Source: JBFGFG01 sp041627475
GTDB taxonomy: Bacteria; Actinomycetota; Nitriliruptoria; Nitriliruptorales; Nitriliruptoraceae
NCBI GenBank assembly: GCA_041627475.1
Contig: JBFKQZ010000025.1
Location: 1-20,284 of the forward strand
Direction of reading: 5' to 3'
DNA: 20,284 bases
This document shows positions 1-7,495 of the stretch, piece by piece. Within the stretch, counting starts at the first letter, position 1. The number at the start of each line of letters is the position of its first letter. The notes under the pieces are model-generated. The model was given only the letters and a program-made list of their open reading frames with translations. It did no database searches and was not told where the DNA came from. A program made the position numbers and the translations under genes.

Positions 1-678
1 GACGCCGAGGAGATCGCAGCCCTGCACGCCGTGGGCGCCGCGATCGACGAGGTCCACGCGCTCGTCCCGTCGCTGCTGCGCCCCGGTCGCACCGAGCGGG
101 AGGTCGGCCGCGACATCGCCGAGGCGATCCTGGAACGTCATGACGAGGTCAACTTCGTCATCGTCGCCGGTGGACCCAACGGCGCGTCGCCGCACCACGA
201 GACCGGCGACCGCGTCCTGCAGGAGGGCGACGCCGTCGTGGTCGACATCGGCGGCACCCTCGACGGCTACTGCTCGGACGAGACGCGCAACTACGTGCTC
301 GGCACCCCGGACCCCGCCTACGCCGAGCTGCACGCCGTGCTCGAGGCGAGCCAGCAGGCCGCCGTGGACCTCGCCGGCCCCGGCGTCACGGCAGAGGCGG
401 TGGACGCCGCCGCGCGCGACCTGCTCACGGAGCACGGCTGGGGCGAGCAGTTCCTCCACCGCACGGGGCACGGGATCGGGGTCGAGGAGCACGAGGCGCC
501 GTGGATCGTCGCCGGGAACGACCAGGTGCTCGCACCCGGCATGGCCTTCTCGATCGAGCCCGGCATCTACGTCGCCGAGACCCACGGTGCACGGATCGAG
601 GACATCGTGGTGGTGACCGACGACGGCGTCGCGAGCTGCAACCACCGCCCGCGCGGACTCGTGGAGGTCGGGGCATGA
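1..678 (+). CDS. M24 family metallopeptidase (Xaa-Pro aminopeptidase/dipeptidase-like), 5' partial
   Basis: The frame is open from base 1, so the gene begins upstream of the window; the GTG at 31 is an internal valine. The 225 visible residues are the C-terminal 'pita-bread' catalytic domain. All five metal ligands of the family are visible, numbered from base 1: Asp82 (VVDIGG), Asp93 (CSDETR), His157 (TGHGIG), Glu186 (SIEPGIY) and Glu200 (RIED). By family knowledge this is a cytosolic two-metal enzyme that removes N-terminal residues, usually those preceding proline. Any N-terminal creatinase-type domain would lie outside the window. The motif spacing fits aminopeptidase P/prolidase-like proteins better than methionine aminopeptidase, but substrate cannot be settled from this part. 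The stop overlaps the next start as ATGA (675-678), indicating translational coupling. Confidence 0.93.
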   Translation, partial: DAEEIAALHAVGAAIDEVHALVPSLLRPGRTEREVGRDIAEAILERHDEVNFVIVAGGPNGASPHHETGDRVLQEGDAVVVDIGGTLDGYCSDETRNYVLGTPDPAYAELHAVLEASQQAAVDLAGPGVTAEAVDAAARDLLTEHGWGEQFLHRTGHGIGVEEHEAPWIVAGNDQVLAPGMAFSIEPGIYVAETHGARIEDIVVVTDDGVASCNHRPRGLVEVGA

Positions 679-1091
679 GCAGCGAGGTCCGCACACGACG
701 CGCCCGGATCGAGGAGATCCGGCCGCTCGCCGAGCAGTACGCACGGGAGTCCGCGCGCCTGTCCGGCGACGGCAACCCCTTCGATGCCCCGATGCCGCAG
801 GGCGGCATCTTCTGGGTCGCCGAGGAGGGCGACGAGAAGCTCGGGTACGCCGCCGGCACGCTGCGACCGACCGGCTGCGTGGTCGGCCCCGTCTACACCG
901 TGCCGGCCGCCCGCCGGCAGGGCGTGGGCGAGGCGCTGCTGCTGGCCGTGCAGGGCTGGGCCCGCGGCACGCGTGTCCCGATCGTCGAGATCTCCGTGGC
1001 GCACGGCAACACGGCCGGCATCGAGTTCCTCGAGTCCCTGGGCTACGAGCCCCGCCGCATCCTCATGACCCTCACACCGAACAAGGACTGA
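675..1091 (+). CDS. GNAT family N-acetyltransferase
   Basis: This is a 138-residue protein. The ATG at 675 overlaps the preceding TGA, and GNAT homology begins right after it, so I prefer it to the upstream in-frame codons inside the peptidase gene. Residues 80-85 (RRQGVG) form the motif A acetyl-CoA pyrophosphate-binding loop, followed by the amphipathic helix EALLLAVQGWA. A hydrophobic strand precedes the loop (GPVYTVP), and the C-terminal NTAGIEFLESLGYEP is the usual motif B ending. The family transfers an acetyl group from acetyl-CoA to an amine on a small molecule or protein; nothing here identifies the acceptor. It sits in a tight run between the peptidase and the acyl-CoA dehydrogenase, with three bases before the next start. 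Confidence 0.88.
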   Translation: MSSEVRTRRARIEEIRPLAEQYARESARLSGDGNPFDAPMPQGGIFWVAEEGDEKLGYAAGTLRPTGCVVGPVYTVPAARRQGVGEALLLAVQGWARGTRVPIVEISVAHGNTAGIEFLESLGYEPRRILMTLTPNKD

Positions 1092-1094
1092 CCG

Positions 1095-2237
1095 GTGGTG
1101 CACACGCTGTCGGAGCCCGAACGCGACCTGCTCACGGTGGTGCGCGGCTTCGTGGACAACGAGGTCGCGCCTGCGGCCGCCCAGCACGAGGCGGAGGAGA
1201 CCTTCCCGCGCGAGACGTTCGACCAGCTGGGCAAGCTCGACCTCCTCGGGCTCGCCATGCCCGAGTCGGTCGGCGGCAGCGCGCTGGACTACCGCACCTA
1301 CCTCCTCGTCCTGGAGGAGCTGGCCCGGGGCCACGCGACGCTCGCCCTCGCCGTCAGCGTCCACACCCTGGTGATGAAGGCGATCCTGCACGCCGCGACC
1401 GAGGAGCAGGCGGCCGAGCTGCTGCCGCCGATGGTCCGGGGCGAGCACCTCGGCGCGTTCTGCCTCTCCGAGCCCGAAGCCGGTTCCGACGCCGCCAGCC
1501 TCGCCGCACGGGCCGTGCGCACCGACGACGGCTACGTGCTCAACGGCACCAAGGCATGGGTGACCCACGGCGGGCACGCGCAGACACACATCGTCTTCGC
1601 CCGCACGGGTGGCGACGGTCCGAAGGGCATCTCGGCGTTCGCGATCGGCGACGACCAGCCCGGGCTGACCGTGGCCAAGCACGAGGACAAGATGGGGCTG
1701 CGCGGCTCGCCGACGGCACAGCTCGCCTTCGCCGACGCCCTCGTGCCGCACGACCGCCTGCTCGGCGGCGAGGAGGGCCAGGGCTTCCGCACCGCCATGG
1801 CCGGGCTCGACACCGGACGGCTGGGGATCGCGGCGATCGCGACGGGCCTCGCGCAGGCGGCGCTGGACCACTCGGTCGCGTACGCCCGCGACCGCGAGCA
1901 GTTCGGCCGCGCCGTGATCGACTTCCAGGGCCTGCAGTTCCTCCTCGCCGACATGGCGACGCAGGTCGAGGCCGCGCGTTGCCTCTACAAGGACGCCGCG
2001 AGCCGCATGGACGCCGGCTACGAGGTCAGCAAGGTCTGCTCCATGGCCAAGCTGTTCGCGACCGACACGGCGATGCAGGTGACCACCGACGCCGTCCAGG
2101 TGCTCGGCGGGGTCGGCTACACCCGCGACTTCCCGGTCGAACGGTTCATGCGCGAGGCGAAGGTGATGCAGATCTTCGAGGGCACCAACCAGATCCAGCG
2201 CATGGTGATCGGGCGGCGACTGGCGGCCGGCAACTGA
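1095..2237 (+). CDS. acyl-CoA dehydrogenase
   Basis: This 380-residue flavoprotein has the full family length. Segment 122-131 (FCLSEPEAGS) and the following Asp132 match the first acyl-CoA dehydrogenase signature, which contacts FAD and substrate. Segment 336-374 is the second signature, with LGGVGYTRDFPVERFMREAK and then IFEGTNQIQR. Glu362 in that stretch aligns with the catalytic base of short- and medium-chain enzymes. The reaction is FAD-dependent alpha,beta-dehydrogenation of an acyl-CoA in fatty-acid or branched-chain amino-acid breakdown, with electrons passed to electron-transfer flavoprotein; chain-length preference cannot be read here. Tandem GTG codons at 1095 and 1098 are both possible starts. 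The gene follows the acetyltransferase by three bases and precedes the membrane protein by one, so it is probably internal to an operon. Confidence 0.95.
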   Translation: MVHTLSEPERDLLTVVRGFVDNEVAPAAAQHEAEETFPRETFDQLGKLDLLGLAMPESVGGSALDYRTYLLVLEELARGHATLALAVSVHTLVMKAILHAATEEQAAELLPPMVRGEHLGAFCLSEPEAGSDAASLAARAVRTDDGYVLNGTKAWVTHGGHAQTHIVFARTGGDGPKGISAFAIGDDQPGLTVAKHEDKMGLRGSPTAQLAFADALVPHDRLLGGEEGQGFRTAMAGLDTGRLGIAAIATGLAQAALDHSVAYARDREQFGRAVIDFQGLQFLLADMATQVEAARCLYKDAASRMDAGYEVSKVCSMAKLFATDTAMQVTTDAVQVLGGVGYTRDFPVERFMREAKVMQIFEGTNQIQRMVIGRRLAAGN

Positions 2238-2238
2238 C

Positions 2239-2595
2239 GTGAGCGACGCCGTCGAGGACGCCGAGGACGCCCCCGTCGACCCGGGGGCGCACGAGGCGGT
2301 GCGCCTGCGCGGGCCACGTCGTCTGCTGCTGCTGGGGCCGATCGCTGCCCTGGTGCTCGCGTTCGTCGCGGGCGGGCTCGGTGCGGACGGCCGTGCCGGT
2401 CTCGTGCTGCTGCTCCTGCTGCTGGCGATCGTGTTCGGCGTGGCAGGGGTGTGGATCGGCGTCGGACTGCTCGTCGACGAGTTCCGAGGGGCACCGACCT
2501 CCCGACGCCGCGGCCTGCTGGTCGGGGTCATGTTCGTCGCCACCCTCGTCTGCATGACCGCCGTGAGCGGGGTCGCCCAGGCGGTGGTGCCGTGA
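2239..2595 (+). CDS. small integral membrane protein, unknown function
   Basis: This 118-residue protein starts with GTG one base after the dehydrogenase stop, so it is probably co-translated. The first 25 or so residues are acidic and soluble. Three hydrophobic stretches follow at about 29-47, 54-78 (an uninterrupted Leu/Val/Ile run) and 92-116. They are separated by a short Gly/Asp/Arg turn and an Arg-rich loop (APTSRRRG) near residue 86, whose positive charge suggests that loop is cytoplasmic. No conserved motif or enzyme signature is recognisable, so I assign no function. Composition matches the neighbouring genes and gives no sign of transfer. Confidence 0.75.
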   Translation: MSDAVEDAEDAPVDPGAHEAVRLRGPRRLLLLGPIAALVLAFVAGGLGADGRAGLVLLLLLLAIVFGVAGVWIGVGLLVDEFRGAPTSRRRGLLVGVMFVATLVCMTAVSGVAQAVVP

Positions 2596-2637
2596 CCCGC
2601 AGCGTCCCACCTCCGGGCAGACGCGACCGCGGCCTGC

Positions 2638-2643
2638 GAGACT
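2638..2643 (+). promoter_or_regulatory. possible -10 element upstream of the amidohydrolase
   Basis: GAGACT lies in the 106-bp gap after the small membrane protein. It resembles the TANNNT-like boxes elsewhere in the window but lacks the first T, and no convincing -35 is visible. It would place the start site near 2649-2650, at a GTG codon that opens a 20-codon frame. Confidence 0.25.
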
Positions 2644-2701
2644 GCCCCGTGGGCGCGCGAGGAGGACGGTCTGCGCCGCCCGGGTACCCGAGGAGGCACC
2701 G

Positions 2702-4312
2702 GTGGGTGTGAACCCCGCTGACGTGACCGGCGTCGACGCCTCGGCCCGTGGTGCCCTGCTCGTGGCCGACCGGGTCGTGACACTCGGCCACGGCCGCCAC
2801 GGCGCTCGGGCGCTGCTCGTGCGCGGCAAGCGCGTCGTGTGGGTCGGCGACGACCCGGAACAGGCTCCACCGCACGCCGTGCGGATCGTCCTGGACGGCT
2901 GCACGATCGGCCCCGGGTTCGTCGACAGCCACGTTCACCTGACGGCGACCGGGTTGACGCTCAGCGGGATCGACCTGCGCCACACCCAGCGCGTCGACGA
3001 GCTGCTCCGGCTGGTCCGGACCACCGCCCAGGCGACGCCGGGCCGCGTGGTCTGGGGGCACGGGTGGGACGCCGACCTCGACCGTCTCCCGACGCCTGAC
3101 GAGCTCTCGGACGCCGCGGACGGTCGCACCGTCGTGCTGTCGCGCATCGACGGGCACTCGGCGGTCGTGGACCGGCGCACGCTCCAGTCCGCCCCGCTCG
3201 CCCGGGCGCCCGGCCTGGACCGCGACAGTGACGGCGAGCCCACGGGCCTCCTGCGGCTGGAGGCCAACAAGATCGCGCGCAGGTGGGCCGTCGGCGCCCT
3301 GTCCGAGCAGGAGCTCGCCCTCGCCCGCCGTCGCGTCGCGCGCCACGCCGCGGCGATGGGCGTGGTCTCCGTCCACGAGATGAACGGGCCCGACCTGTTC
3401 GGTGCCGCGGACCTGGACGCCTGGCGCGAGGGCACGTGGCCCATCGAGGTCATCCCGTACTGGTCCGGCATGGACCTCTCGTTCGTGCTCGAGCGCGGCC
3501 TGTCGCAGATCGGTGGGGACCTCTACCTCGACGGCTCGCTCGGCGCACACACCGCGGCGCTGTGCCAGCCCTATGCGGACCGGCAGCACACCGGCCACCT
3601 CGAGCTCGACGACGCGACGCTGACCGACCTGCTGGAGGAGGCGACGCACCACAAGCTGCAAGTCGCTGTCCACGCCATCGGCGACGCCGCGCTGGAGCAG
3701 GTGGTGCGCTGCTGGCAGGCAGTCGACGACCGGCTGCCGGACCACCTCGAGGGAGCCATCCGGCGGCTCCACCACCGGGTCGAGCACGCCGAGGTGCTGC
3801 CACCGGACCTGCTCGACGAGGTCGCGGCGCTGGGGCTCGTGCTCTCCGTGCAACCGGCGTTCGAGACCATGTGGGGCGGCGAGGGCGGGCTCTACGACCG
3901 TCGCCTGGGCCCGGAGCGGGCGGCCTGGACCAACCCGTTCCGCTCGCTGGCCGACCGCGGCATCAACCTCTCGTTCGGCAGCGACACCAACGTCACGCCG
4001 ATCGACCCGTGGGGTGCGGTGTGGGCTGCGCAGCACCGGCGCCGCCACGAACACGCCGTGACCCGTCTGGAGGCCGTGTCGGCCCACACCCTCGGCGGTC
4101 GTACCGCCGCCCGCCAGGAGCGCACCGTCGGGCCACTGCGGGCCGGCATGCGGGCCGACCTCACCGTGTGGGAGGGCGACCCCTACCGGGCGGACGACCC
4201 GCGGGGTGCGCGTTGCGCACTGACCGTCCTGCGTGGGCGCGTCACGCACGGTGTGAAGGATGCCGCCGACGTCCAGCCGCACCTCGCCTCGATCGGTGAA
4301 CACCCCGTCTGA
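2702..4312 (+). CDS. amidohydrolase family protein (YtcJ-like, amidohydrolase 3)
   Basis: This 536-residue protein has the length and architecture of YtcJ-type metal-dependent amidohydrolases. An N-terminal beta-sandwich strand (ALLVADRVVTLG) is followed by GFVDSHVHL with the metal-binding His77-X-His79 pair. Later come VHAIGDAALE, HRVEHAEVL (a further His ligand region) and SFGSDTNVTPIDPW, which carries the catalytic Asp. The C-terminal part returns to the sandwich domain (GMRADLTVWEGDPY). The family hydrolyses amide or related C-N bonds in small molecules; the substrate is not predictable. The GTG at 2702 has an AGGAGG ribosome-binding site five bases upstream. It is preceded by a 106-bp gap and followed by a 402-bp gap, so it is probably monocistronic. 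Confidence 0.92.
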   Translation: MGVNPADVTGVDASARGALLVADRVVTLGHGRHGARALLVRGKRVVWVGDDPEQAPPHAVRIVLDGCTIGPGFVDSHVHLTATGLTLSGIDLRHTQRVDELLRLVRTTAQATPGRVVWGHGWDADLDRLPTPDELSDAADGRTVVLSRIDGHSAVVDRRTLQSAPLARAPGLDRDSDGEPTGLLRLEANKIARRWAVGALSEQELALARRRVARHAAAMGVVSVHEMNGPDLFGAADLDAWREGTWPIEVIPYWSGMDLSFVLERGLSQIGGDLYLDGSLGAHTAALCQPYADRQHTGHLELDDATLTDLLEEATHHKLQVAVHAIGDAALEQVVRCWQAVDDRLPDHLEGAIRRLHHRVEHAEVLPPDLLDEVAALGLVLSVQPAFETMWGGEGGLYDRRLGPERAAWTNPFRSLADRGINLSFGSDTNVTPIDPWGAVWAAQHRRRHEHAVTRLEAVSAHTLGGRTAARQERTVGPLRAGMRADLTVWEGDPYRADDPRGARCALTVLRGRVTHGVKDAADVQPHLASIGEHPV

Positions 4313-4585
4313 GCAGGGCGGTTGCACCGCCCCGGTGGTGGACCGTGCGCCGGGGGTGGCCGAGCAGCCCGAGACTGACACAACATCGTCTTGACGACCG
4401 ACCGTCGTGACGGCAGCCTTCGCGATCGCGTCAGGCAGGGCGCGTCGCGATGACCGGGGCAAGGGGGCCGTCGCGGCCGGCAGCCCGCCGCACGTGCCGT
4501 ACACCGCTCAGTAGACAACGAGGTCCGACCCAGCAAGGCGCCCCGACGGACCACGGCCCCAACGGCGGGCAGTACGGACGACCAG
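4313..4585 (+). other. gene-free stretch with a possible small-RNA promoter
   Basis: No credible protein-coding frame is seen here. The stretch contains short inverted repeats, for example the palindrome CGCGATCGCG near 4420-4430 and GGCCG-TCG-CGGCC near 4467-4479. It also has a promoter-like pair, TTGACG at 4391-4396 and CAGCCT at 4414-4419, separated by exactly 17 bases. I looked for hallmarks of tmRNA, RNase P RNA, SRP RNA, tRNA and T-box leaders and recognised none. Together with the terminator at 4586-4620, an untranslated transcript of about 195 nt starting near 4426 is possible. Confidence 0.3.
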
Positions 4586-4620
4586 GGACCCCGGGCAGTT
4601 GCCCGGGGTCCGCGTCATTT
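4586..4620 (+). terminator. strong hairpin terminator
   Basis: Bases 4586-4597 and 4600-4611 are perfect reverse complements (GGACCCCGGGCA and TGCCCGGGGTCC). They form an 11-bp or longer stem closed by an AGTT tetraloop, followed after a short spacer by TTTT running past 4620. It would end transcription from the amidohydrolase side, or end a small RNA encoded in the gap. Confidence 0.7.
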
Positions 4621-4647
4621 TCGTGAACCGACCGGCGTGCGGCTGGC

Positions 4648-4653
4648 TACCGT
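4648..4653 (+). promoter_or_regulatory. -10 element (TACCGT) for the DUF4193 gene
   Basis: TACCGT fits the TANNNT pattern. It lies after the terminator and 61 bp upstream of the ATG at 4715, which predicts a start site near 4660. The -35 region is weak (TGAACC at 4624-4629). Confidence 0.4.
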
Positions 4654-4714
4654 GCGCGGGCGACGTGGCCGACCGGCACGTCGACCCTCGCCACGCCGAC
4701 ACCGGGACAGGGCC

Positions 4715-5143
4715 ATGAGCGACGACGACACGCTCGAGGAGCTCCTCGAGGACGCCATCGACGAGAGCCTCGACGAAGAGCTGTTCGAGGACGGCGAGGG
4801 CGACGTGGACGTCGTGGCCGACGGTGACGACGACGATGACGCCATCTTCGACGACGAGGACGACGAGGAGGAGGTCGCCGCCGACGAGGAGGTGGCGGTC
4901 TCGCTCGACGCGTCCGAGGACGGCGACGACGAGCTCGACGGCGAACCGCCGGTCGACCTGGGTGCCATCGAGGGCATCGAGGGGATCGACGTCGACGACC
5001 CGCTGGAGGTCGCGGCGGAGGTCGAGGGCGACGCCGACGACACGATCCGCGACGGCGAGTTCGTGTGCTCGTCCTGCCACATGGCCAAGCGCGCGAGCGC
5101 GCTGGCCGACGCCGACGAGCTGCTCTGCCGCGACTGCGTGTGA
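4715..5143 (+). CDS. DUF4193 family protein: long acidic region plus C-terminal zinc ribbon
   Basis: This 142-residue protein begins at ATG 4715, preceded by a GGACAGG-like ribosome-binding site; in-frame GTG 4637 would add an unrelated Arg-rich leader and lies upstream of the -10 box. About half of the first 110 residues are Asp or Glu, including unbroken acidic runs at 38-42 and 46-53. The C-terminal 30 residues carry two CxxC pairs, Cys118/Cys121 (CSSC) and Cys138/Cys141 (CRDC), which should bind one zinc ion. The C-terminal pattern FVCSSCHMAKR...LLCRDC matches the actinobacterial DUF4193 family, whose function is unknown to me. Family members I recall are near 100 residues, so the acidic part is expanded here. 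Its stop overlaps the lnt start (GTGA), suggesting coupling. Confidence 0.85.
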   Translation: MSDDDTLEELLEDAIDESLDEELFEDGEGDVDVVADGDDDDDAIFDDEDDEEEVAADEEVAVSLDASEDGDDELDGEPPVDLGAIEGIEGIDVDDPLEVAAEVEGDADDTIRDGEFVCSSCHMAKRASALADADELLCRDCV

Positions 5144-6729
5144 GGAACGCGCTCGTCGTCGCAGCCCTCACGGGGCTGACCTGGTATGCCGCCCATCCGC
5201 CGCTCGGGCTGTGGTGGCTCGTGTTCCTGGTCGTGCCGGGCTGGATGACCGCGGTGCACCTCGTGCGCCACGAGCGGGCACGCGTCGTGTTCGCCACCGG
5301 AGCGGTCGTGGGCCTCGCCTGCTTCCTCCCGCTGCTGGAGTGGATCGCGTCGACCCCCGCGACACCGGTCGCGTGGATCGTGCTGTGCAGCGCCATGGCC
5401 GTGTGGACCGGCCTGGTGTCGCTGGTCCTGCGCCCCTGGACGGTGTCACGGGCCGTCGGCGTCGTGGGGCCCGTGCTGTGGACCGCGATGGAGGTGCTGC
5501 GCGCCCGGGGCCCGTGGAGCGGGTTCGGCTGGGGTGACCTCGCCTCCGCGCACACCGCGGACTCGTGGATGCTGACCACCGCACGGGTGCTGGGTGCCGA
5601 CGGGCTCACGCTCCTGACGGCGCTGCTCGGGGGACTGCTGTGGGCCGCTGCACGCGGTGCAGTCCTCGCCCACGGTGAGATCGAGCCCGGTCCGGTGCTC
5701 TCGCCGGCCATCGGGCGGGTGGTGGGCGCCTTCGACGAGGTCCGGCCGCTGGTCCTCGGCGCGGTCGGTGTCGCTGCGCTCGGCACGCTCGTCACGATCG
5801 GTCTGCCGGCGGCCGTGGGCGAGGCCGACGTGCTGGTCGTGCAGGGCAACGACGCACAGACCAACCTGGGCGGGGCGGCGGAGGACCTCCGGATCGTCGA
5901 GGTCCACCGCGACCTCACCCTCGCCGCCGTCGCAGACGGGCCGGTGCCCGACCTCGTGGTGTGGGCCGAGAACGCCATCGACCGCGACCCGTCGACCGAC
6001 CGGGGCGCCGACCTCGCACCGGCGGTCCGCGAGGCAGCGAGCGCGGTCGACGGCCACCTCGTGGCGGGCGTGACGCGCGACGGCGTGACGGCCGCCACGT
6101 TCCGCAACAGCGCCGCCCTCGTCGACGAGCAGGGGCACCTGGCGACGGTCTACGACAAACAGGTCCCGGTGCCGTTCGCGGAGTACGTCCCCTTCCGCGC
6201 GGTCCTCGGCGACATCGGGCCGTTCCGGCTCGTGCCACGCGACGCGGCCAAGGGCGAGGGCCCGGTCACGCTCGACGTCGACGGCATGCGGGTGGTGCCG
6301 ATCATCTGCTTCGAGACCCTGTTCGGCGACCTGGTGCTCGACGCCGTCGCGAGCGAGGACGCGGGCCTCGTGCTGGCCATGACCAACAACTCGACGTTCG
6401 GCCGGACCGCTGCCGCGGACCAGCACATCGCGCAGTCGCGGCTGCGCGCGGTCGAGACCGGCCGGACCGTCCTGCACGTCGCCGTCTCGGGGTCGTCGGC
6501 CGTCGTCACGCCCGAGGGCGAGGTCCTCGACGCCACCGGGCTGTACGAGGAGGCGACCATCCGGCGCACCGTCACGGTCCGGACCGGCCTGACGCCGGCG
6601 GCCACCGTGGCCGAACCGCTCGCATGGGCGATCGCCGCCATCGGGCTGCTGCTCGCGCTGGACGGCGTCCGCCGCCGCCGCAACGGCGGGACCGACGATC
6701 GGCACACCACCAGCCAGGAGACACCGTGA
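5140..6729 (+). CDS. lnt: apolipoprotein N-acyltransferase
   Basis: This 529-residue membrane enzyme would add the third acyl chain to the N-terminal cysteine of lipoproteins at the outer face of the membrane. Several hydrophobic segments fill residues 1-220, and a nitrilase-type domain occupies about 230-500. The catalytic triad is visible as Glu277 (VVWAEN), Lys340 (VYDKQVPVPFAEY) and Cys390 (PIICFE), close to Escherichia coli Glu267, Lys335 and Cys387. Further family hallmarks are AMTNNSTFG and QHIAQSRLRAVETGR, and a final transmembrane helix lies near the C-terminus. The GTG at 5140 overlaps the DUF4193 stop by four bases; an upstream in-frame start at 5065 lies inside that gene and is rejected. 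The gene is followed by ppm1 through another GTGA overlap. In Mycobacterium tuberculosis these two activities are fused in one protein. Confidence 0.95.
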   Translation: MRNALVVAALTGLTWYAAHPPLGLWWLVFLVVPGWMTAVHLVRHERARVVFATGAVVGLACFLPLLEWIASTPATPVAWIVLCSAMAVWTGLVSLVLRPWTVSRAVGVVGPVLWTAMEVLRARGPWSGFGWGDLASAHTADSWMLTTARVLGADGLTLLTALLGGLLWAAARGAVLAHGEIEPGPVLSPAIGRVVGAFDEVRPLVLGAVGVAALGTLVTIGLPAAVGEADVLVVQGNDAQTNLGGAAEDLRIVEVHRDLTLAAVADGPVPDLVVWAENAIDRDPSTDRGADLAPAVREAASAVDGHLVAGVTRDGVTAATFRNSAALVDEQGHLATVYDKQVPVPFAEYVPFRAVLGDIGPFRLVPRDAAKGEGPVTLDVDGMRVVPIICFETLFGDLVLDAVASEDAGLVLAMTNNSTFGRTAAADQHIAQSRLRAVETGRTVLHVAVSGSSAVVTPEGEVLDATGLYEEATIRRTVTVRTGLTPAATVAEPLAWAIAAIGLLLALDGVRRRRNGGTDDRHTTSQETP

Positions 6730-7478
6730 AGGCCCTCGTGGTCGTCCCGACCTACGACGAGCGTGCGAACATCGACGAGCTGGTGCGTCGCACGCTTGCG
6801 GTGCCGGACGTGGACCTGCTGATCGTCGACGACGGCTCGCCGGACGGCACGGGGGAGCGGGCCGACGAGCTCGCAGCGGACGAACCGCGGCTCCGTGTGC
6901 TGCACCGACCGCGCAAGGCCGGGCTCGGGAGCGCCTACCGCGACGGCCTCGGCCTCGGCCTCGACGAGGGCTACGAGGCCCTGGTCGAGATGGACGCCGA
7001 CCTCAGCCACGACCCGGCCGTCCTGCCCGACCTCATCGCGGCCCTCCAACACAGCGACCTCGCCATCGGCAGCCGGTACGTGCCCGGCGGTGGCGTGGCC
7101 AACTGGCCCTGGCACCGTCGCATGCTCTCCGCGGGCGGCAACCTCTACGTGCGCCTCCTCACCGGGTTGCCGGTCCGCGACGCGACGAGTGGCTTCCGCG
7201 CCTTCCGGGCCGCGGTCCTGCGGGGCATCGGCCTGCGCGAGCTGCGGTCGGAGGGCTACAGCTTCCAGCTCGAGACGGCACTCAAGGCCTGGCGGACGGG
7301 GTTCCGCACCACCGAGGTGCCGATCACGTTCGTCGAACGGGTGGCAGGCGCGAGCAAGATCAGCCGCGCGATCGTCGTCGAGGCGATGCTGCGCGTGCTG
7401 CTCTGGGGCGTCCGGTGCGTCCCGACGCGACTGCTGGGGCGCCGCCCGCACCCGGAGTCGGTCGCCGCGAGTCGATAG
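6726..7478 (+). CDS. ppm1: polyprenol monophosphomannose synthase (glycosyltransferase family 2)
   Basis: This 250-residue protein is a GT-A fold glycosyltransferase of the dolichol-phosphate mannose synthase type. It has VVPTYDERANI at the N-terminus, IVDDGSPDGT at 33-42, and the metal/nucleotide-binding Asp90-Ala-Asp92 in EMDADLSHDP. SGFRAFR and the C-terminal EVPITFVERVAGASKIS motif are typical of this group. By family knowledge it transfers mannose from GDP-mannose to polyprenyl phosphate, supplying mannosyl donors for lipoglycans and protein O-mannosylation outside the membrane. It lacks C-terminal membrane helices, so it is probably a peripheral enzyme held near the membrane, perhaps by Lnt. 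The GTG overlaps the lnt stop by four bases. It ends in TAG, and that stop is part of a TAGCCT promoter box for the tRNA downstream. Confidence 0.9.
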   Translation: MKALVVVPTYDERANIDELVRRTLAVPDVDLLIVDDGSPDGTGERADELAADEPRLRVLHRPRKAGLGSAYRDGLGLGLDEGYEALVEMDADLSHDPAVLPDLIAALQHSDLAIGSRYVPGGGVANWPWHRRMLSAGGNLYVRLLTGLPVRDATSGFRAFRAAVLRGIGLRELRSEGYSFQLETALKAWRTGFRTTEVPITFVERVAGASKISRAIVVEAMLRVLLWGVRCVPTRLLGRRPHPESVAASR

Positions 7479-7481
7479 CCT
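7476..7481 (+). promoter_or_regulatory. -10 element (TAGCCT) for tRNA-Glu
   Basis: TAGCCT sits 14 bases before the tRNA 5' end, giving a predicted start near 7488. Its first three bases are the ppm1 stop codon. I do not see a clear -35. Confidence 0.45.
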
Positions 7482-7495
7482 CCGCGACGCGCTGC

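Noticed and set aside
567..2870. Long minus-strand open frame of 767 codons opposite the GNAT, dehydrogenase and membrane protein genes
   Set aside because: It is a by-product of high-GC codon bias. The sense-strand genes have full family motifs, and the antisense peptide is low-complexity Arg/Gly/His/Val-rich with no recognisable domain.
2528..4504. Minus-strand open frame of 658 codons opposite the amidohydrolase
   Set aside because: It shadows a gene with clear metal-binding motifs and has the same bias-generated composition; it has no ribosome-binding site or family motif.
4313..4585. tmRNA, RNase P RNA, SRP RNA or a tRNA in the 402-bp gap
   Set aside because: None of the conserved core sequences is present, such as the SRP GGAAGGNAGCA loop, the RNase P GAAAGTCCGG region or a T-arm TTCGAAT. 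A GGTGGCCGAGCAG stretch near 4356 resembles a D arm, but no cloverleaf can be completed.
4824..5537. Plus-strand frame of 237 codons across the DUF4193/lnt junction
   Set aside because: It is a Thr/Arg/Ser-rich frame-shifted reading of the acidic repeat codons and conflicts with two well-supported coupled genes.
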